A DNA stretch of 20,360 nt from JAYXXU01 sp049301135 (GCA_049301135.1 JBAQKP010000273.1:1-20360), one strand, 5' to 3'. Counted from the first letter of the stretch, positions 1-8,243 are shown. Numbers and translations: made by a program. Notes: a model not told the origin generated them from the sequence alone.

Positions 1-57
1 AATACACAGGTGCAAGACTATGTGTTAGGTGGACTCGTTACGGTCGAAAAAATCTGA
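1..57 (+). CDS. C-terminal end of an upstream pilus-operon protein (partial)
   Basis: Reading frame 1 is open from the window edge and ends in TGA at 55-57, giving an 18-residue tail that ends in VTVEKI. The pilY1 start lies 31 nt downstream, so the two are probably co-transcribed. In minor-pilin operons of this type the gene just before pilY1 is normally pilX. That identity is inferred from position only, because the visible tail is too short to recognise. Confidence 0.45.
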   Translation, partial: NTQVQDYVLGGLVTVEKI

Positions 58-88
58 ACCAATCAACGGAATGTATGAGGATTATGCC

Positions 89-3000
89 ATGAACACCAAG
101 CACACCGCATTTAAGCCCATCGCACTGAGTCTATTGGTCAGTGGTCTGATGTATAGCGCAGCAACCCAACGAGCGACTGCTAGTGATCTACAGATCTATA
201 AGCCACCAGAGGGCGGCAAGGCCACCGTGGTACTGATGCTGGATACCTCGGGGAGTATGGAAGAGTGCGACTTAAGCGGTGCTGAGCCTGTGCTCCCTGC
301 AATACCAAGTGGCACAACGCCCAGTTATGACCGCGTGATTTGTAAAGCAACCATTCGTGAAACTAATAAGGTCTATTTTTACAAACGCACAGGTCCAAAT
401 AACAATCGTAGTTGGTTTGAATGCTTGCCTAATACTCTGGAAATCGATGGTACAAGTTGCAATACTCCCTTAAGCGGTCAGCCTAATGATATTAACAATT
501 TCGACAACACGAGTAACTCTAATCCACGCTACTATTATAAAAATGTCACTACCACGAATGATCTGGGTAGCAATCCCGACCGCATCACCCGCCTTAAAGA
601 TGCGCTGTTTGAAGTGCTGAATCGTAAAGATGACGAAGGCAATTATGTGTTGGGTGAAAACGTCCTGATGGGCTTGGGGAATTACTCGGTTAATGGTGAT
701 GGTAGGAGAGGTCGTATACTTGTGCCTGCATTGCCGCTAACCGCAACTCATCGCACAGACCTCCTACAAGCGGTTGCAGCTCTTAAGGCTCAGGGCGGTA
801 CACCCACTGCACATGCCTATGCAGAGGCTGCTGCCTATCTGATGGGTACTACTACCAAAGATGTGACTTATAGTGGATTTGATGCTTCGGCCGACGCTAC
901 CCGAGATGGTGATAAATACAAGGCACCATTCCAAACAGGTGCAGATGCTGCCACTTGTGACGGTCAGGGGGTTTATGTCCTCACGGATGGTGTTCCGAAT
1001 AACTCAAGTGCAAGTCTGGCATCCACCTTAATGAAAGCAGCTCTAAATGGATCAGATTTAGGAACCTCGCTTCTACCATTAGAAGGTGGAGCAAGTGATG
1101 GTGCGTGGCCAGAGGTAGGGCATTTTGCTAGACGCCTACGTGACAAAGCACAAAATCCTGCCAAATTTAAGATATTGACTGCAGTGGTTGGTTTTGGTGC
1201 CACGTTTGACGACCCCGTCAAAGGTGCTAAACTAGTGGAAGTTGGCGGAAAGAACTACTACGACTGCAGTACGATTACCTCAAGTCAAGATGCCAAAAAT
1301 GCCTGTAACTGGGGTGCAAAGGCCTTGTATCGTAAGGGTACAGGGACAGCAACAACCTATGCAGCCGCTAATAAAGATGGGTCTATTCCGGAAGGTTATA
1401 CCGCTGAAAATCTAGTGTCCGGCGGTTATGGTCAAGGTGGATTTTATCCGGCAACCGCAACTGAGCAGGTTGTGCAGAGTATCATTGACTTTGTCAGTGA
1501 TATTAATGGCGAGATTGACCCTGTACCGACGGGTTCAATTATCATCCCACAAGACACGCTTGCACCAGATAGCTTACAACGTTTTGCGTATGTACCTGCG
1601 CTGCTGACCCAGCCAACCGATCCTGTCGTGGTCTGGCGCGGCAACCTCAAAAAATACAAAGTAGAAGATGGCACCATCTACGGTAATTTTGGCACCAATC
1701 AACTGGTGTTCGACAGCAATGGTAACTTTAATAAAAACACCAGCGATTTTTGGGGCTCCGGTACAGTTGCCGACGAAGGTAATGTGCAAACCGGTGGGAT
1801 GTTCGAAAAAATCCCCTATAAAACCACCAAGGAAGACAGTGTCGAGCGTAGCGTCTGGGTACAAAAAACCGGAACCACACTCACCAAAGTTCTTCCGACC
1901 AAAGAGAGTTTGGATGGGTTAGAGTTTGGAAACTATGCGGCTCGCAAAATACTCAATTTTATGGGATATTCATTGTCTGGGCTGGAAACAGATGACATAC
2001 CCCCAACCAGTGATATCACAGCCCCAGAAACACCCCTGCGCTCACTCGGTGGGGTCGTGCATTCGACCCCACAGCTACTCACTTATGGTGCGGAATTCGA
2101 CGCTGATGGTCAGTTAAAACCAAACCGCGAAGATTACTTGCTATTTGGCTCAATGGAAGGCAGTTTGCACTTGGTCGATGCCGGCACTGGCGTTGAGCAA
2201 TTTGCCTTTTTGCCCAAGACAATCATCGAAAAACAGCCTCGCGCGTTGCTTGAAGGGACTGAAGGCAGCCTAGATGGTGTGACCAGTCGCGGCAAGACGG
2301 GTTCACCGCCAATGTACTATCCCGCTTATGGCATTGATGCGCCTTGGGCAGCTTACGCTGAATATACCCGCAGTGCAGGCAGCGCAACGGCATCCAGCAA
2401 GTTGACCGCCAGTAAAATGTACGCTTACGGTGGTCTGCGTATGGGTGGAGCAGGCTTTTATGCGCTTGATTTAACCAGTATAGATGATCCAGAGCTGATG
2501 TTTGCGATTGAAGAAGGGACGACTGGTTTTGATCGCCTTGGTCAAACGTGGGGCAAGCCCGTCGTCACTCGGATTCGCTATAACGGTAAGCCACACTTGG
2601 TGGTTGTCATCTCGGGTGGTTACGATGAAAAATATGAAGACTCGACCTTTAATAGTGGCAGTGCGACAGAGGTCAAAGGCAATGCGGTCTATATCGTATC
2701 GGCTGAAACTGCCAATGACGTGAACGCAGGAACACTATTACTCAAAATTGATTCTGCCAACAATCAAGAGATGAAGCACAGTATCGTCGGTCGCGTCAAA
2801 ACCCTAGATCGTGACTCGGATGGTCTGACTGATCATTTGTACTTTGCCGACCTAGGTGGGCAAGTGTTCCGCGCTGATATCAACAATACCGGTGAAGATG
2901 CCGTACTAACACGAGCCGTTCGACTAGCCAATCTGGCTGGTTCCAATCCTGTACGGTTTTATGAGGCACCAACAGTGACCATCCATGACGAAGATGGTAA

Positions 3001-3688
3001 GCGGTTTGCTGTGGTCAATGTTGGTTCAGGTGATCGTAGTAACCCGTTGTATGTTCAGCCAGACGGTGCAGACAATAATCGCATCTACGGCATTATTGAC
3101 CGTGATGTTGCCCGCGTTGATCTGTATTCAAGTGTTGAACTCACCATGAACTCTGTTGATATCAACCTAGATGATCTGTCTGAAGAGCCAGCCGATCTGG
3201 TTGCAGCACGCACAGCGATGTTGAGTGATAACGATAACACGCGCACAGAAGGTTGGTATTTTGACTTGGAAGGTTACGGTTCAGAATCGGCCAATATTAA
3301 AGGTCTAAAAGCCTTTAGTGAGCCAGCGGCGATTCGCAATGACTTGTATCTCAGTGTATATAACCCGAATGTGATCAACTCCACCGCCGATAAGTGCGCA
3401 GCGCAGGTGATGGGCGCGAGCGAGCTACATCGTTATTGTTTGCCATTTGGTGTGTGTGATGCCAGCAAGGGTGATGCCTTCCAACGCTTTGCATTGGGCA
3501 GGGGGATTCAATCTGTGAATATTGGACCTGGTGATGAAAGTGATACTCGCCGTATCATTTATCAGCAGCCGACTACTTCCGTAAAAGATGAGATCACCGG
3601 TAATGCTGCCCAGCAGCACAGCGAGTATCAAACCCCACCACGCCTTGTGCCGATTCGCTGGTACGAAAAACAGCCTAAGTTGGACTAA
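89..3688 (+). CDS. pilY1: PilY1-type type IV pilus tip/assembly protein
   Basis: This 1199-residue secreted protein belongs to the PilY1/ComC family. These proteins sit at the type IV pilus tip and control pilus extension, adhesion and, in naturally competent relatives, DNA uptake. I chose the ATG at 89 because GAGG at 77-80 is well spaced and a clear signal peptide follows (hydrophobic ~10-25, cleavage near ATA/SD). An upstream in-frame GTG at 29 overlaps the previous gene and would bury the signal. Residues ~46-320 form a von Willebrand A domain with an intact MIDAS: DTSGS (D52, S54, S56), GGTPT near 236-240 and TDG with D300. The C-terminal half is the PilY1 beta-propeller region. It includes an EF-hand-like calcium loop DRDSDGLTD (907-915) followed by YFADLGGQVFR. 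Length is close to Pseudomonas PilY1. It is followed by two prepilin genes in the same operon. In Acinetobacter the equivalent is called comC. Confidence 0.93.
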   Translation: MNTKHTAFKPIALSLLVSGLMYSAATQRATASDLQIYKPPEGGKATVVLMLDTSGSMEECDLSGAEPVLPAIPSGTTPSYDRVICKATIRETNKVYFYKRTGPNNNRSWFECLPNTLEIDGTSCNTPLSGQPNDINNFDNTSNSNPRYYYKNVTTTNDLGSNPDRITRLKDALFEVLNRKDDEGNYVLGENVLMGLGNYSVNGDGRRGRILVPALPLTATHRTDLLQAVAALKAQGGTPTAHAYAEAAAYLMGTTTKDVTYSGFDASADATRDGDKYKAPFQTGADAATCDGQGVYVLTDGVPNNSSASLASTLMKAALNGSDLGTSLLPLEGGASDGAWPEVGHFARRLRDKAQNPAKFKILTAVVGFGATFDDPVKGAKLVEVGGKNYYDCSTITSSQDAKNACNWGAKALYRKGTGTATTYAAANKDGSIPEGYTAENLVSGGYGQGGFYPATATEQVVQSIIDFVSDINGEIDPVPTGSIIIPQDTLAPDSLQRFAYVPALLTQPTDPVVVWRGNLKKYKVEDGTIYGNFGTNQLVFDSNGNFNKNTSDFWGSGTVADEGNVQTGGMFEKIPYKTTKEDSVERSVWVQKTGTTLTKVLPTKESLDGLEFGNYAARKILNFMGYSLSGLETDDIPPTSDITAPETPLRSLGGVVHSTPQLLTYGAEFDADGQLKPNREDYLLFGSMEGSLHLVDAGTGVEQFAFLPKTIIEKQPRALLEGTEGSLDGVTSRGKTGSPPMYYPAYGIDAPWAAYAEYTRSAGSATASSKLTASKMYAYGGLRMGGAGFYALDLTSIDDPELMFAIEEGTTGFDRLGQTWGKPVVTRIRYNGKPHLVVVISGGYDEKYEDSTFNSGSATEVKGNAVYIVSAETANDVNAGTLLLKIDSANNQEMKHSIVGRVKTLDRDSDGLTDHLYFADLGGQVFRADINNTGEDAVLTRAVRLANLAGSNPVRFYEAPTVTIHDEDGKRFAVVNVGSGDRSNPLYVQPDGADNNRIYGIIDRDVARVDLYSSVELTMNSVDINLDDLSEEPADLVAARTAMLSDNDNTRTEGWYFDLEGYGSESANIKGLKAFSEPAAIRNDLYLSVYNPNVINSTADKCAAQVMGASELHRYCLPFGVCDASKGDAFQRFALGRGIQSVNIGPGDESDTRRIIYQQPTTSVKDEITGNAAQQHSEYQTPPRLVPIRWYEKQPKLD

Positions 3689-3700
3689 GGAGAAAGGGTG

Positions 3701-4237
3701 ATGACTCTTCACCGCTCAGAGCGCAAGGGGGCAGCCCATGTTCAGGGCTTCACCTTGCTCGAGTTGATTGTCACGGTGTTGATTGTGGGGATTCTCGCCG
3801 CAATCGCCGTGCCGAACTATAAAAATTATGTGCAACGATCTGCGGTCAGTGAGTCCCAGCAGCGTATGTTGGGGCTCTCAACAGATTTGTTGCGCTGGCG
3901 ATCCAAAACTTTGACTTATAAGGGGTTTGTTCCGGCAGGTGGTTATGTTGAAGGAAGCGATACGGATATTTTGGTTCCTACAGGCTCAAGCTTAACAGAC
4001 TACCGCTATAAGATTACTCTGGTTGATGCCAGTGCGGATGCTTCTTTGGAGAGTGAAGGTGCTGTCGGGATAGACTGGGTGATGATCGCTGTCCCGAACA
4101 GCGGTAACGCCACACTCAAGGATGGCAGTCAGTTATACTTGCGTAGCAACGGTCAGCGGTGCCTAGTGCCATCAGTGGTTGGCCTGTCTACCGGTGTAAA
4201 TCCGTGTGGTGATCTTACCAGTCAGCCTTGGAACTAG
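3701..4237 (+). CDS. Type IV prepilin (minor pilin, PilE/ComE-like)
   Basis: This 178-residue type IV pilin-like protein is likely a minor pilus component or pseudopilin. The N-terminus has a 16-residue leader ending in Gly, then mature FTLLEL with the conserved Glu5 and a hydrophobic alpha1 helix, so it should be processed and N-methylated by prepilin peptidase PilD. C154 and C169 near the end probably form the usual C-terminal disulfide loop. The Shine-Dalgarno AAGGAG (3687-3692) overlaps the pilY1 stop codon and sits 8 nt before the ATG at 3701. A GTG at 3698 directly before it is a possible but less well spaced start. Tight spacing to pilY1 and to the next pilin implies one operon. The position after pilY1 matches comE of Acinetobacter as I recall it. 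The exact subtype cannot be fixed from sequence alone. Confidence 0.85.
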   Translation: MTLHRSERKGAAHVQGFTLLELIVTVLIVGILAAIAVPNYKNYVQRSAVSESQQRMLGLSTDLLRWRSKTLTYKGFVPAGGYVEGSDTDILVPTGSSLTDYRYKITLVDASADASLESEGAVGIDWVMIAVPNSGNATLKDGSQLYLRSNGQRCLVPSVVGLSTGVNPCGDLTSQPWN

Positions 4238-4262
4238 GATATGCTGAGTTTAGGAGAGTGAG

Positions 4263-4733
4263 ATGCAAGGTAGATCAAATCAGATCAAGCACTTGAGTGG
4301 CTTTACCCTGATGGAGTTGATTGTGGTTGTCGCTATTGTGGGGATATTGGCGGCAGTTGCATTGCCTGCCTATCAGCAATACGTCATCCGTGCCAATCGC
4401 GCCGATGTTCAGGCTGAACTGATTCAGATCGCGCAGCGCATTCAAAACTATAAAGTTGTTAATGGTAGCTATACTGGCCTATCTTTAACCGCAGCCAGCA
4501 TATACGGTGCTGAGGTATTTCCCAAAACAGGGACGGCACTGTACAGCATAGAAGCTGCTTCTAACGAGCGTGACGGTTTGACAGTAGACTGGACACTGAC
4601 CGCCACCCCATTAGAAGAGACAATTCAAGACGGTGATGGGAGCGTGATGCTAAACGATCTGGGTCATAAATGCTGGGAAAAAGGCGAAACAACCTGCACA
4701 TTAAGCGCCAACTCCAACTGGTCAGAAAACTAG
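4263..4733 (+). CDS. Type IV prepilin (minor pilin, PilE/ComF-like)
   Basis: This is a second type IV pilin-like protein, 156 residues long. The 13-residue leader ends in Gly and is followed by FTLMEL (Glu5 conserved) and a long hydrophobic helix continuing into YQQYVIRANRADVQ, the classic PilE-type alpha1. C137 and C145 probably form the C-terminal disulfide. AGGAG at 4252-4256 lies 6 nt before the ATG. It starts 25 nt after the previous pilin gene and is followed directly by an intrinsic terminator, so it closes the pilY1 operon. By position it matches comF of Acinetobacter or the pilE minor pilin of Pseudomonas. Its role as a core minor pilin that primes pilus assembly is inferred from the family. 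Confidence 0.87.
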   Translation: MQGRSNQIKHLSGFTLMELIVVVAIVGILAAVALPAYQQYVIRANRADVQAELIQIAQRIQNYKVVNGSYTGLSLTAASIYGAEVFPKTGTALYSIEAASNERDGLTVDWTLTATPLEETIQDGDGSVMLNDLGHKCWEKGETTCTLSANSNWSEN

Positions 4734-4734
4734 C

Positions 4735-4765
4735 CGTCGCAATGGCTTTCATCTGCGGCGTTTTT
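4735..4765 (+). terminator. Intrinsic terminator of the pilY1-pilin operon
   Basis: The arms CGTCGCA (4735-4741) and TGCGGCG (4754-4760) pair over 7 bp with one G-T wobble. Inner ATG/CAT (4742-4744 with 4750-4752) can extend the stem past a single bulged C. Five T residues follow at 4761-4765. The stem begins one base after the last pilin stop codon. A TAAAAT at 4770-4775 just beyond could be the -10 of an rpsP promoter, but no convincing -35 is present. Confidence 0.75.
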
Positions 4766-4827
4766 ATCGTAAAATACTCGCCTTTTTGAGCCACCGGCTC
4801 GAATTTCTTTTTTTAGAGAGTTTAGAC

Positions 4828-5085
4828 ATGGTCGTAATTCGTTTAGCCCGTGGTGGTGCCAAAAAGCGTCCGTTTTACCAAGTGATCGTCACTGACAGCC
4901 GCAATGCGCGTGATGGCCGTTTTATTGAGCGGATTGGTTTTTTTAACCCAACTGCACAAGGCGCAGCCGAAAAAGTACGCTTAAACACTGAGCGTTACAA
5001 CCATTGGGTACAACAAGGTGCACAGCCATCTGAGCGCGTTGCATCACTGGCTGCACAAAGCGCCAAATCACAAACTGCTGCTTAA
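4828..5085 (+). CDS. rpsP: 30S ribosomal protein bS16
   Basis: This 85-residue protein is bS16, a small-subunit protein needed for early 30S assembly. It begins MVVIRLARGGAKKRPFYQVIV, the family signature, and continues with DSRNARDGRFIERIGFFNP. I chose the ATG at 4828. An in-frame upstream ATG at 4786 would add 14 non-conserved residues and overlap the probable promoter. The Shine-Dalgarno is weak (AGAGAG ~4815-4820). It is the first gene of the conserved rpsP-rimM-trmD-rplS operon and follows the terminator of the pilin operon. A perfect 8-bp hairpin lies just after its stop codon. Confidence 0.96.
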   Translation: MVVIRLARGGAKKRPFYQVIVTDSRNARDGRFIERIGFFNPTAQGAAEKVRLNTERYNHWVQQGAQPSERVASLAAQSAKSQTAA

Positions 5086-5091
5086 TGCGAT

Positions 5092-5113
5092 CACTCAGCT
5101 TTCGGGCTGAGTG
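5092..5113 (+). other. Perfect hairpin in the rpsP-rimM spacer
   Basis: CACTCAGC (5092-5099) and GCTGAGTG (5106-5113) are perfect complements around a 6-nt loop. No T-run follows, so this is not a standard intrinsic terminator. It lies 6 nt after the rpsP stop in a 109-nt spacer. In other bacteria rimM and trmD are made at far lower levels than the ribosomal proteins of this operon. A hairpin here could act as an RNA-processing, stability or attenuation element, but that role is inference. Confidence 0.6.
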
Positions 5114-5194
5114 TTGCTAACTGATTCGCCGCGCGTGTGTCAGAAATCGCTTGGTTTTTGTGCCACGTCTTGCTGTTGTTGAGTAGCTAACCTA

Positions 5195-5755
5195 ATGCCA
5201 CAGTCAAAAACCACCATCAAACCTGACGACCTCGTGCGCGTCGGTCAGTTGCGTGTGCCGTTTGGCATTCAGGGCTGGTTATGGGTGTATTCGGATACCG
5301 ATCCGATGACCAATATTTTTGACTACCAGCCGTGGTGGGTCGAAACACCCGAAGGCTGGCAGACGCTGACCGTGAAGCGCTGGCGCACGCAGTCCAAAGG
5401 GATTGTGGCGCGGATCACCGAGATTGAAGACCGCAGTGCCGCTGACCGATATGCCGGTCTGGTGTTGTGGATGTCGCAGTCGCAGCTCCCTGCGGCTGGG
5501 CAAGATGAGTATTACTGGTCTGATCTGATTGGTCTCTCCGTCTATGGTTTGGCCGAAGATGAGACGCAGCCACGTCCACTGCTGGGCGAGATCGCTGAGT
5601 TGTTTGAGACTGGCGCAAACGATGTGATCGTGGTCAAACCGTCGGCGGGCAGCGTTGATCAAGAGCAGCGCTTGATCCCTTGGCATAGCAGTACGGTCGC
5701 GGCAGTTGATTTGGCGGCACGCCGTATGGATGTCAATTGGGGCGTGGATTACTAA
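5195..5755 (+). CDS. rimM: Ribosome maturation factor RimM
   Basis: This 186-residue protein binds ribosomal protein uS19 and assists maturation of the 30S head. The N-terminal RimM barrel is recognisable from VGQLRVPFGIQGWLWVYSDT. The C-terminal PRC-barrel spans about residues 105-186, beginning YYWSDLIGLSVYG and including GEIAELFETGANDVIVV and LIPWHS. It starts at ATG 5195 with little visible Shine-Dalgarno, 109 nt after rpsP. The weak initiation signal would fit the known low expression of this factor relative to its ribosomal neighbours. The gene ends 27 nt before the preferred trmD start. Confidence 0.95.
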   Translation: MPQSKTTIKPDDLVRVGQLRVPFGIQGWLWVYSDTDPMTNIFDYQPWWVETPEGWQTLTVKRWRTQSKGIVARITEIEDRSAADRYAGLVLWMSQSQLPAAGQDEYYWSDLIGLSVYGLAEDETQPRPLLGEIAELFETGANDVIVVKPSAGSVDQEQRLIPWHSSTVAAVDLAARRMDVNWGVDY

Positions 5756-5782
5756 TCCGACTGGCCACAGGAGCGCATGCAG

Positions 5783-6616
5783 ATGTGGTTTGCGGTAATT
5801 AGTCTGTTTCCGGAGATGTTTGACGCGATTGCGCAACATGGCATTACCGGACGTGCGATTCGGCGTGACCAGACGCAATTGATTTGCATCAATCCACGTG
5901 ATTTTGCCGAAGATACCTATCGCAAGGTCGATGAGCGTCCATTCGGCGGTGGACCGGGCATGTTAATGATGGCCGAGCCGCTGGCACGTGCGATTCGGCA
6001 TGCCAAACATTTGGCCGCTGAGCGTGGTTTGGTCGATGTGCCGGTGGTGTATCTGTCCCCACAGGGTCAGACCCTGAGTGAAGGCGGCGTGCAATCGCTG
6101 GTACAGCATGACGGGTTGATCTTGTTATGTGGTCGCTACGAAGGCATTGATGAGCGGCTGATTCAGCAGTATGTCGATGCCGAGTGGTCGATTGGCGATT
6201 ATGTGCTGACGGGCGGCGAGCTGCCTGCGATGGTGTTGATGGATAGTCTGATTCGTCGCTTGCCGAACGTGATGTCCGACGATGCGTCAGCCGAGCAAGA
6301 TTCGTTTGTCGATGGATTGCTGGACTGTCCGCACTATACCAAGCCGGATGTGTTTGAGGGTTTGGCAGTGCCGGAAGTATTAAAGTCCGGTCATCATCTG
6401 AAGATTGAACAGTGGCGTTTTTTACGCCGTGTTGAACGCACCCAAGCGCGTCGGCCTGAATTGCTAGCGTCGGTGGTGTTTAGCAAGCAGCAGCAACGCT
6501 GGCTAACAGAAGCCAACCTGTCAAGTGAACGTCGTTCTCCTGAAAGTTGTGCCAAAGAAACTCGCTCTACCAAAAACAGTTCCATAGTGGCGGAAGTTAA
6601 ACCAACCACTCAATAA
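5783..6616 (+). CDS. trmD: tRNA (guanine-N1)-methyltransferase TrmD
   Basis: TrmD transfers a methyl group from SAM to N1 of G37 in tRNAs, preventing +1 frameshifting. Family features in order: MWFAVISLFPEMF at the N-terminus, RPFGGGPGMLMM, the trefoil-knot SAM site YLSPQGQ and LLCGRYEGIDER, then EWSIGDYVLTGGELPAM, DSFVDGLLDCPHYT and the C-terminal RRPELL. I prefer the ATG at 5783 over 5777 because AGGAG (5769-5773) is 9 nt from it but only 3 nt from the other, and MW is the usual family start. At 277 residues it is longer than typical because of a ~30-residue polar tail after the last conserved block (from about residue 247, rich in Ser, Glu, Lys and Thr). The tail is probably disordered. 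Confidence 0.95.
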   Translation: MWFAVISLFPEMFDAIAQHGITGRAIRRDQTQLICINPRDFAEDTYRKVDERPFGGGPGMLMMAEPLARAIRHAKHLAAERGLVDVPVVYLSPQGQTLSEGGVQSLVQHDGLILLCGRYEGIDERLIQQYVDAEWSIGDYVLTGGELPAMVLMDSLIRRLPNVMSDDASAEQDSFVDGLLDCPHYTKPDVFEGLAVPEVLKSGHHLKIEQWRFLRRVERTQARRPELLASVVFSKQQQRWLTEANLSSERRSPESCAKETRSTKNSSIVAEVKPTTQ

Positions 6617-6724
6617 TCCAAATTGGGTTATTGCAAAACAAGCAGGCAATGTGAGTCAAGTTTTTGACTTGGCGAATTTTTGTCTATCGTTAACGGGAGA
6701 TATGCGCCTGAGCCTCTGTCCCCA

Positions 6725-6740
6725 GTGATCATCTGATCAC
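6725..6740 (+). other. Hairpin in the rplS leader
   Basis: GTGATC (6725-6730) and GATCAC (6735-6740) form a perfect 6-bp stem with a 4-nt loop. The stem ends 7 nt before the rplS Shine-Dalgarno GGAG (6748-6751). A further inverted repeat lies upstream in the same 143-nt spacer, with AGTCAA and TTGACT around a 4-nt loop near 6654-6669. Neither has a T-run at its foot. Their closeness to the ribosome-binding site suggests a translational or mRNA-processing element, which is unproven. Confidence 0.5.
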
Positions 6741-6759
6741 AACATTTGGAGTCGCCCCC

Positions 6760-7152
6760 ATGAGTGGCAAGCATCCTTTAGTTCAAGCTGTTGAACAATC
6801 ACAATTGCGTACTGATATCCCAGCGTTTGCGCCAGGTGATACTGTGATTGTGCAAGTAAAAGTTAAAGAAGGTGACCGTGAGCGTCTACAGGCGTTTGAA
6901 GGCGTGGTTATCGCCATCAAAAACCGTGGTCTGAACTCTGCGTTCACCGTGCGTAAGATTTCGAGCGGTGTTGGTGTTGAGCGTGTGTTCCAAACTCACT
7001 CACCGATCATTGGCGGTATTACTGTCAAGCGTCGTGGTGATGTGCGTCGCGCCAAACTGTACTACCTGCGTGATCGTACTGGTAAATCAGCCCGTATCCG
7101 TGAAAAACTGCCACAGCGTAAAGCTGCGGTGGCTGCACCTGCTGCTGAATAA
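6760..7152 (+). CDS. rplS: 50S ribosomal protein bL19
   Basis: This 130-residue protein is bL19, located at the 30S-50S interface of the ribosome. It contains the conserved PAFAPGDTVIVQVKVKEG, the RLQAFEGVVIAIKNRG core, the VGVERVFQTHSPII block and the RRGDVRRAKLYYLRDRTGKSARI stretch. GGAG at 6748-6751 is spaced 8 nt from the ATG. The last ~15 residues are an Ala-rich tail. It is the last gene of the rpsP-rimM-trmD-rplS operon and is followed after 23 nt by a strong intrinsic terminator. Confidence 0.97.
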   Translation: MSGKHPLVQAVEQSQLRTDIPAFAPGDTVIVQVKVKEGDRERLQAFEGVVIAIKNRGLNSAFTVRKISSGVGVERVFQTHSPIIGGITVKRRGDVRRAKLYYLRDRTGKSARIREKLPQRKAAVAAPAAE

Positions 7153-7175
7153 GCAGTCCGCTGTTGCGAGACAAG

Positions 7176-7201
7176 ACGCATCCTTCGGGGTGCGTTTTTT
7201 T
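7176..7201 (+). terminator. Intrinsic terminator of the rpsP-rplS operon
   Basis: The stem ACGCATCC (7176-7183) pairs with GGGTGCGT (7188-7195) over 8 bp with one wobble. The loop is a stable TTCG tetraloop, and a run of seven T ends at 7201. It lies 23 nt after the rplS stop. Confidence 0.93.
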
Positions 7202-7313
7202 ATGTGATTTTTGTGGGTTATTGAAAAAACACTAGGCGTACCACGCTCAATCCTGAACAATAGCAGACCTGATTTCACCCAGCTCAACCCATCCAATTCC
7301 AGTAGGTGCTTTT

Positions 7314-8234
7314 GTGTCCGTCGTCCTGTCTTCATCCGAGATCTTAAGTCACAGTCGCAACCAAGTACACGCCGATCTATTGAGCGTGCTGGAGCAACAG
7401 CACTGGCCGAAAGTGTTGGCCGATGCGGTACGGCATGCGGTATTGCTCGGGGGTAAGCGGGTGCGCCCCGCCTTGTGTTATGCCGCCTGTTTGGCGATGG
7501 GTCAGCCGGTCAATGCAGCGGCACGGCGGGCGGCGGTGGCAGTCGAGTTGATCCACTGTTATTCGTTGGTGCATGATGATTTGCCGTGTATGGATGATGA
7601 TGCACTGCGGCGCGGGCAGCCGACCTGTCATGTGCAATACGGTGAAGCCAATGCCTTACTGGCCGGTGACGTGTTGCAGTCGTTGGCGTTTGATGTGCTG
7701 ACCGGCACGGCTTTCGAGGCTGATCAACTGCCAGCTTCAACCGATCAAGCACAGCTTATGCTGCAACAGGTGCAAGCGTTGGCAACGGCGAGTAGTCGGA
7801 TGGTGGCCGGTCAGGTGTTGGACTTGCAGGCCGAACAGCAACAGGTCGATGAGCCAAGCCTACGCAAAATTCACCTGAATAAAACCGGTGCGCTCATCGT
7901 ATCCGCCGTACAGATGGGTGCGGTCGCAGCGGGATTGCGTCTACAGCAGCCGAAAATGCAACAACTTGAACAGTTTGCACAGGCTTTGGGTTTGGCGTTT
8001 CAGGTGCAGGACGATGTGCTAGATGTGACCGCCAGCACCGAAATATTAGGTAAGCCCTCCGGATCAGATGAAAAACTCCAAAAATCCACCTATCCATCGC
8101 TGCTGGGGTTGACGGCAGCGCAGCAGTTGGCCGCTGATCTGCATCAGCAGGCCTTGGCGGCCTTGGCCGAGTGGCCGGAAGATGCCGATGCTTTGCGCCA
8201 GATTGCGCATTTTTTACTGTCGCGTCAGTCGTGA
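7314..8234 (+). CDS. ispA: Polyprenyl diphosphate synthase (farnesyl/geranyl type)
   Basis: This 306-residue trans-isoprenyl diphosphate synthase condenses isopentenyl diphosphate with allylic diphosphates, most likely making farnesyl diphosphate for quinone, undecaprenyl and heme side chains. Visible motifs are GGKRVRP, the first Asp-rich motif DDLPCMDDD (D88-D96) with the bacterial two-residue insertion, and the second Asp-rich motif DDVLD (233-237), followed by LGKPSGSDEK and STYPSLLG. The start is GTG at 7314, with TAGG about 8 nt upstream; no earlier in-frame start fits. The product chain length (C10, C15) cannot be fixed by eye, though length and motif type favour IspA. The DUF72 gene starts 9 nt after its stop. 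Confidence 0.92.
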   Translation: MSVVLSSSEILSHSRNQVHADLLSVLEQQHWPKVLADAVRHAVLLGGKRVRPALCYAACLAMGQPVNAAARRAAVAVELIHCYSLVHDDLPCMDDDALRRGQPTCHVQYGEANALLAGDVLQSLAFDVLTGTAFEADQLPASTDQAQLMLQQVQALATASSRMVAGQVLDLQAEQQQVDEPSLRKIHLNKTGALIVSAVQMGAVAAGLRLQQPKMQQLEQFAQALGLAFQVQDDVLDVTASTEILGKPSGSDEKLQKSTYPSLLGLTAAQQLAADLHQQALAALAEWPEDADALRQIAHFLLSRQS

Positions 8235-8243
8235 GTCATTGAG

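Noticed and set aside
4770..4775. rpsP promoter with -10 TAAAAT
   Set aside because: The -10 is plausible, but no hexamer at 16-18 nt resembles TTGACA, so I did not list it as a feature.
5279..5878. 199-residue minus-strand ORF over rimM and the trmD start
   Set aside because: Antisense shadow of rimM, which matches its family from end to end. The minus-strand product has no recognisable domain and is rich in Arg/His, typical of antisense frames.
7202..7313. Promoter for ispA in the spacer after the rplS terminator
   Set aside because: A promoter must lie nearby because a terminator precedes it, but no -35/-10 pair is convincing by eye.
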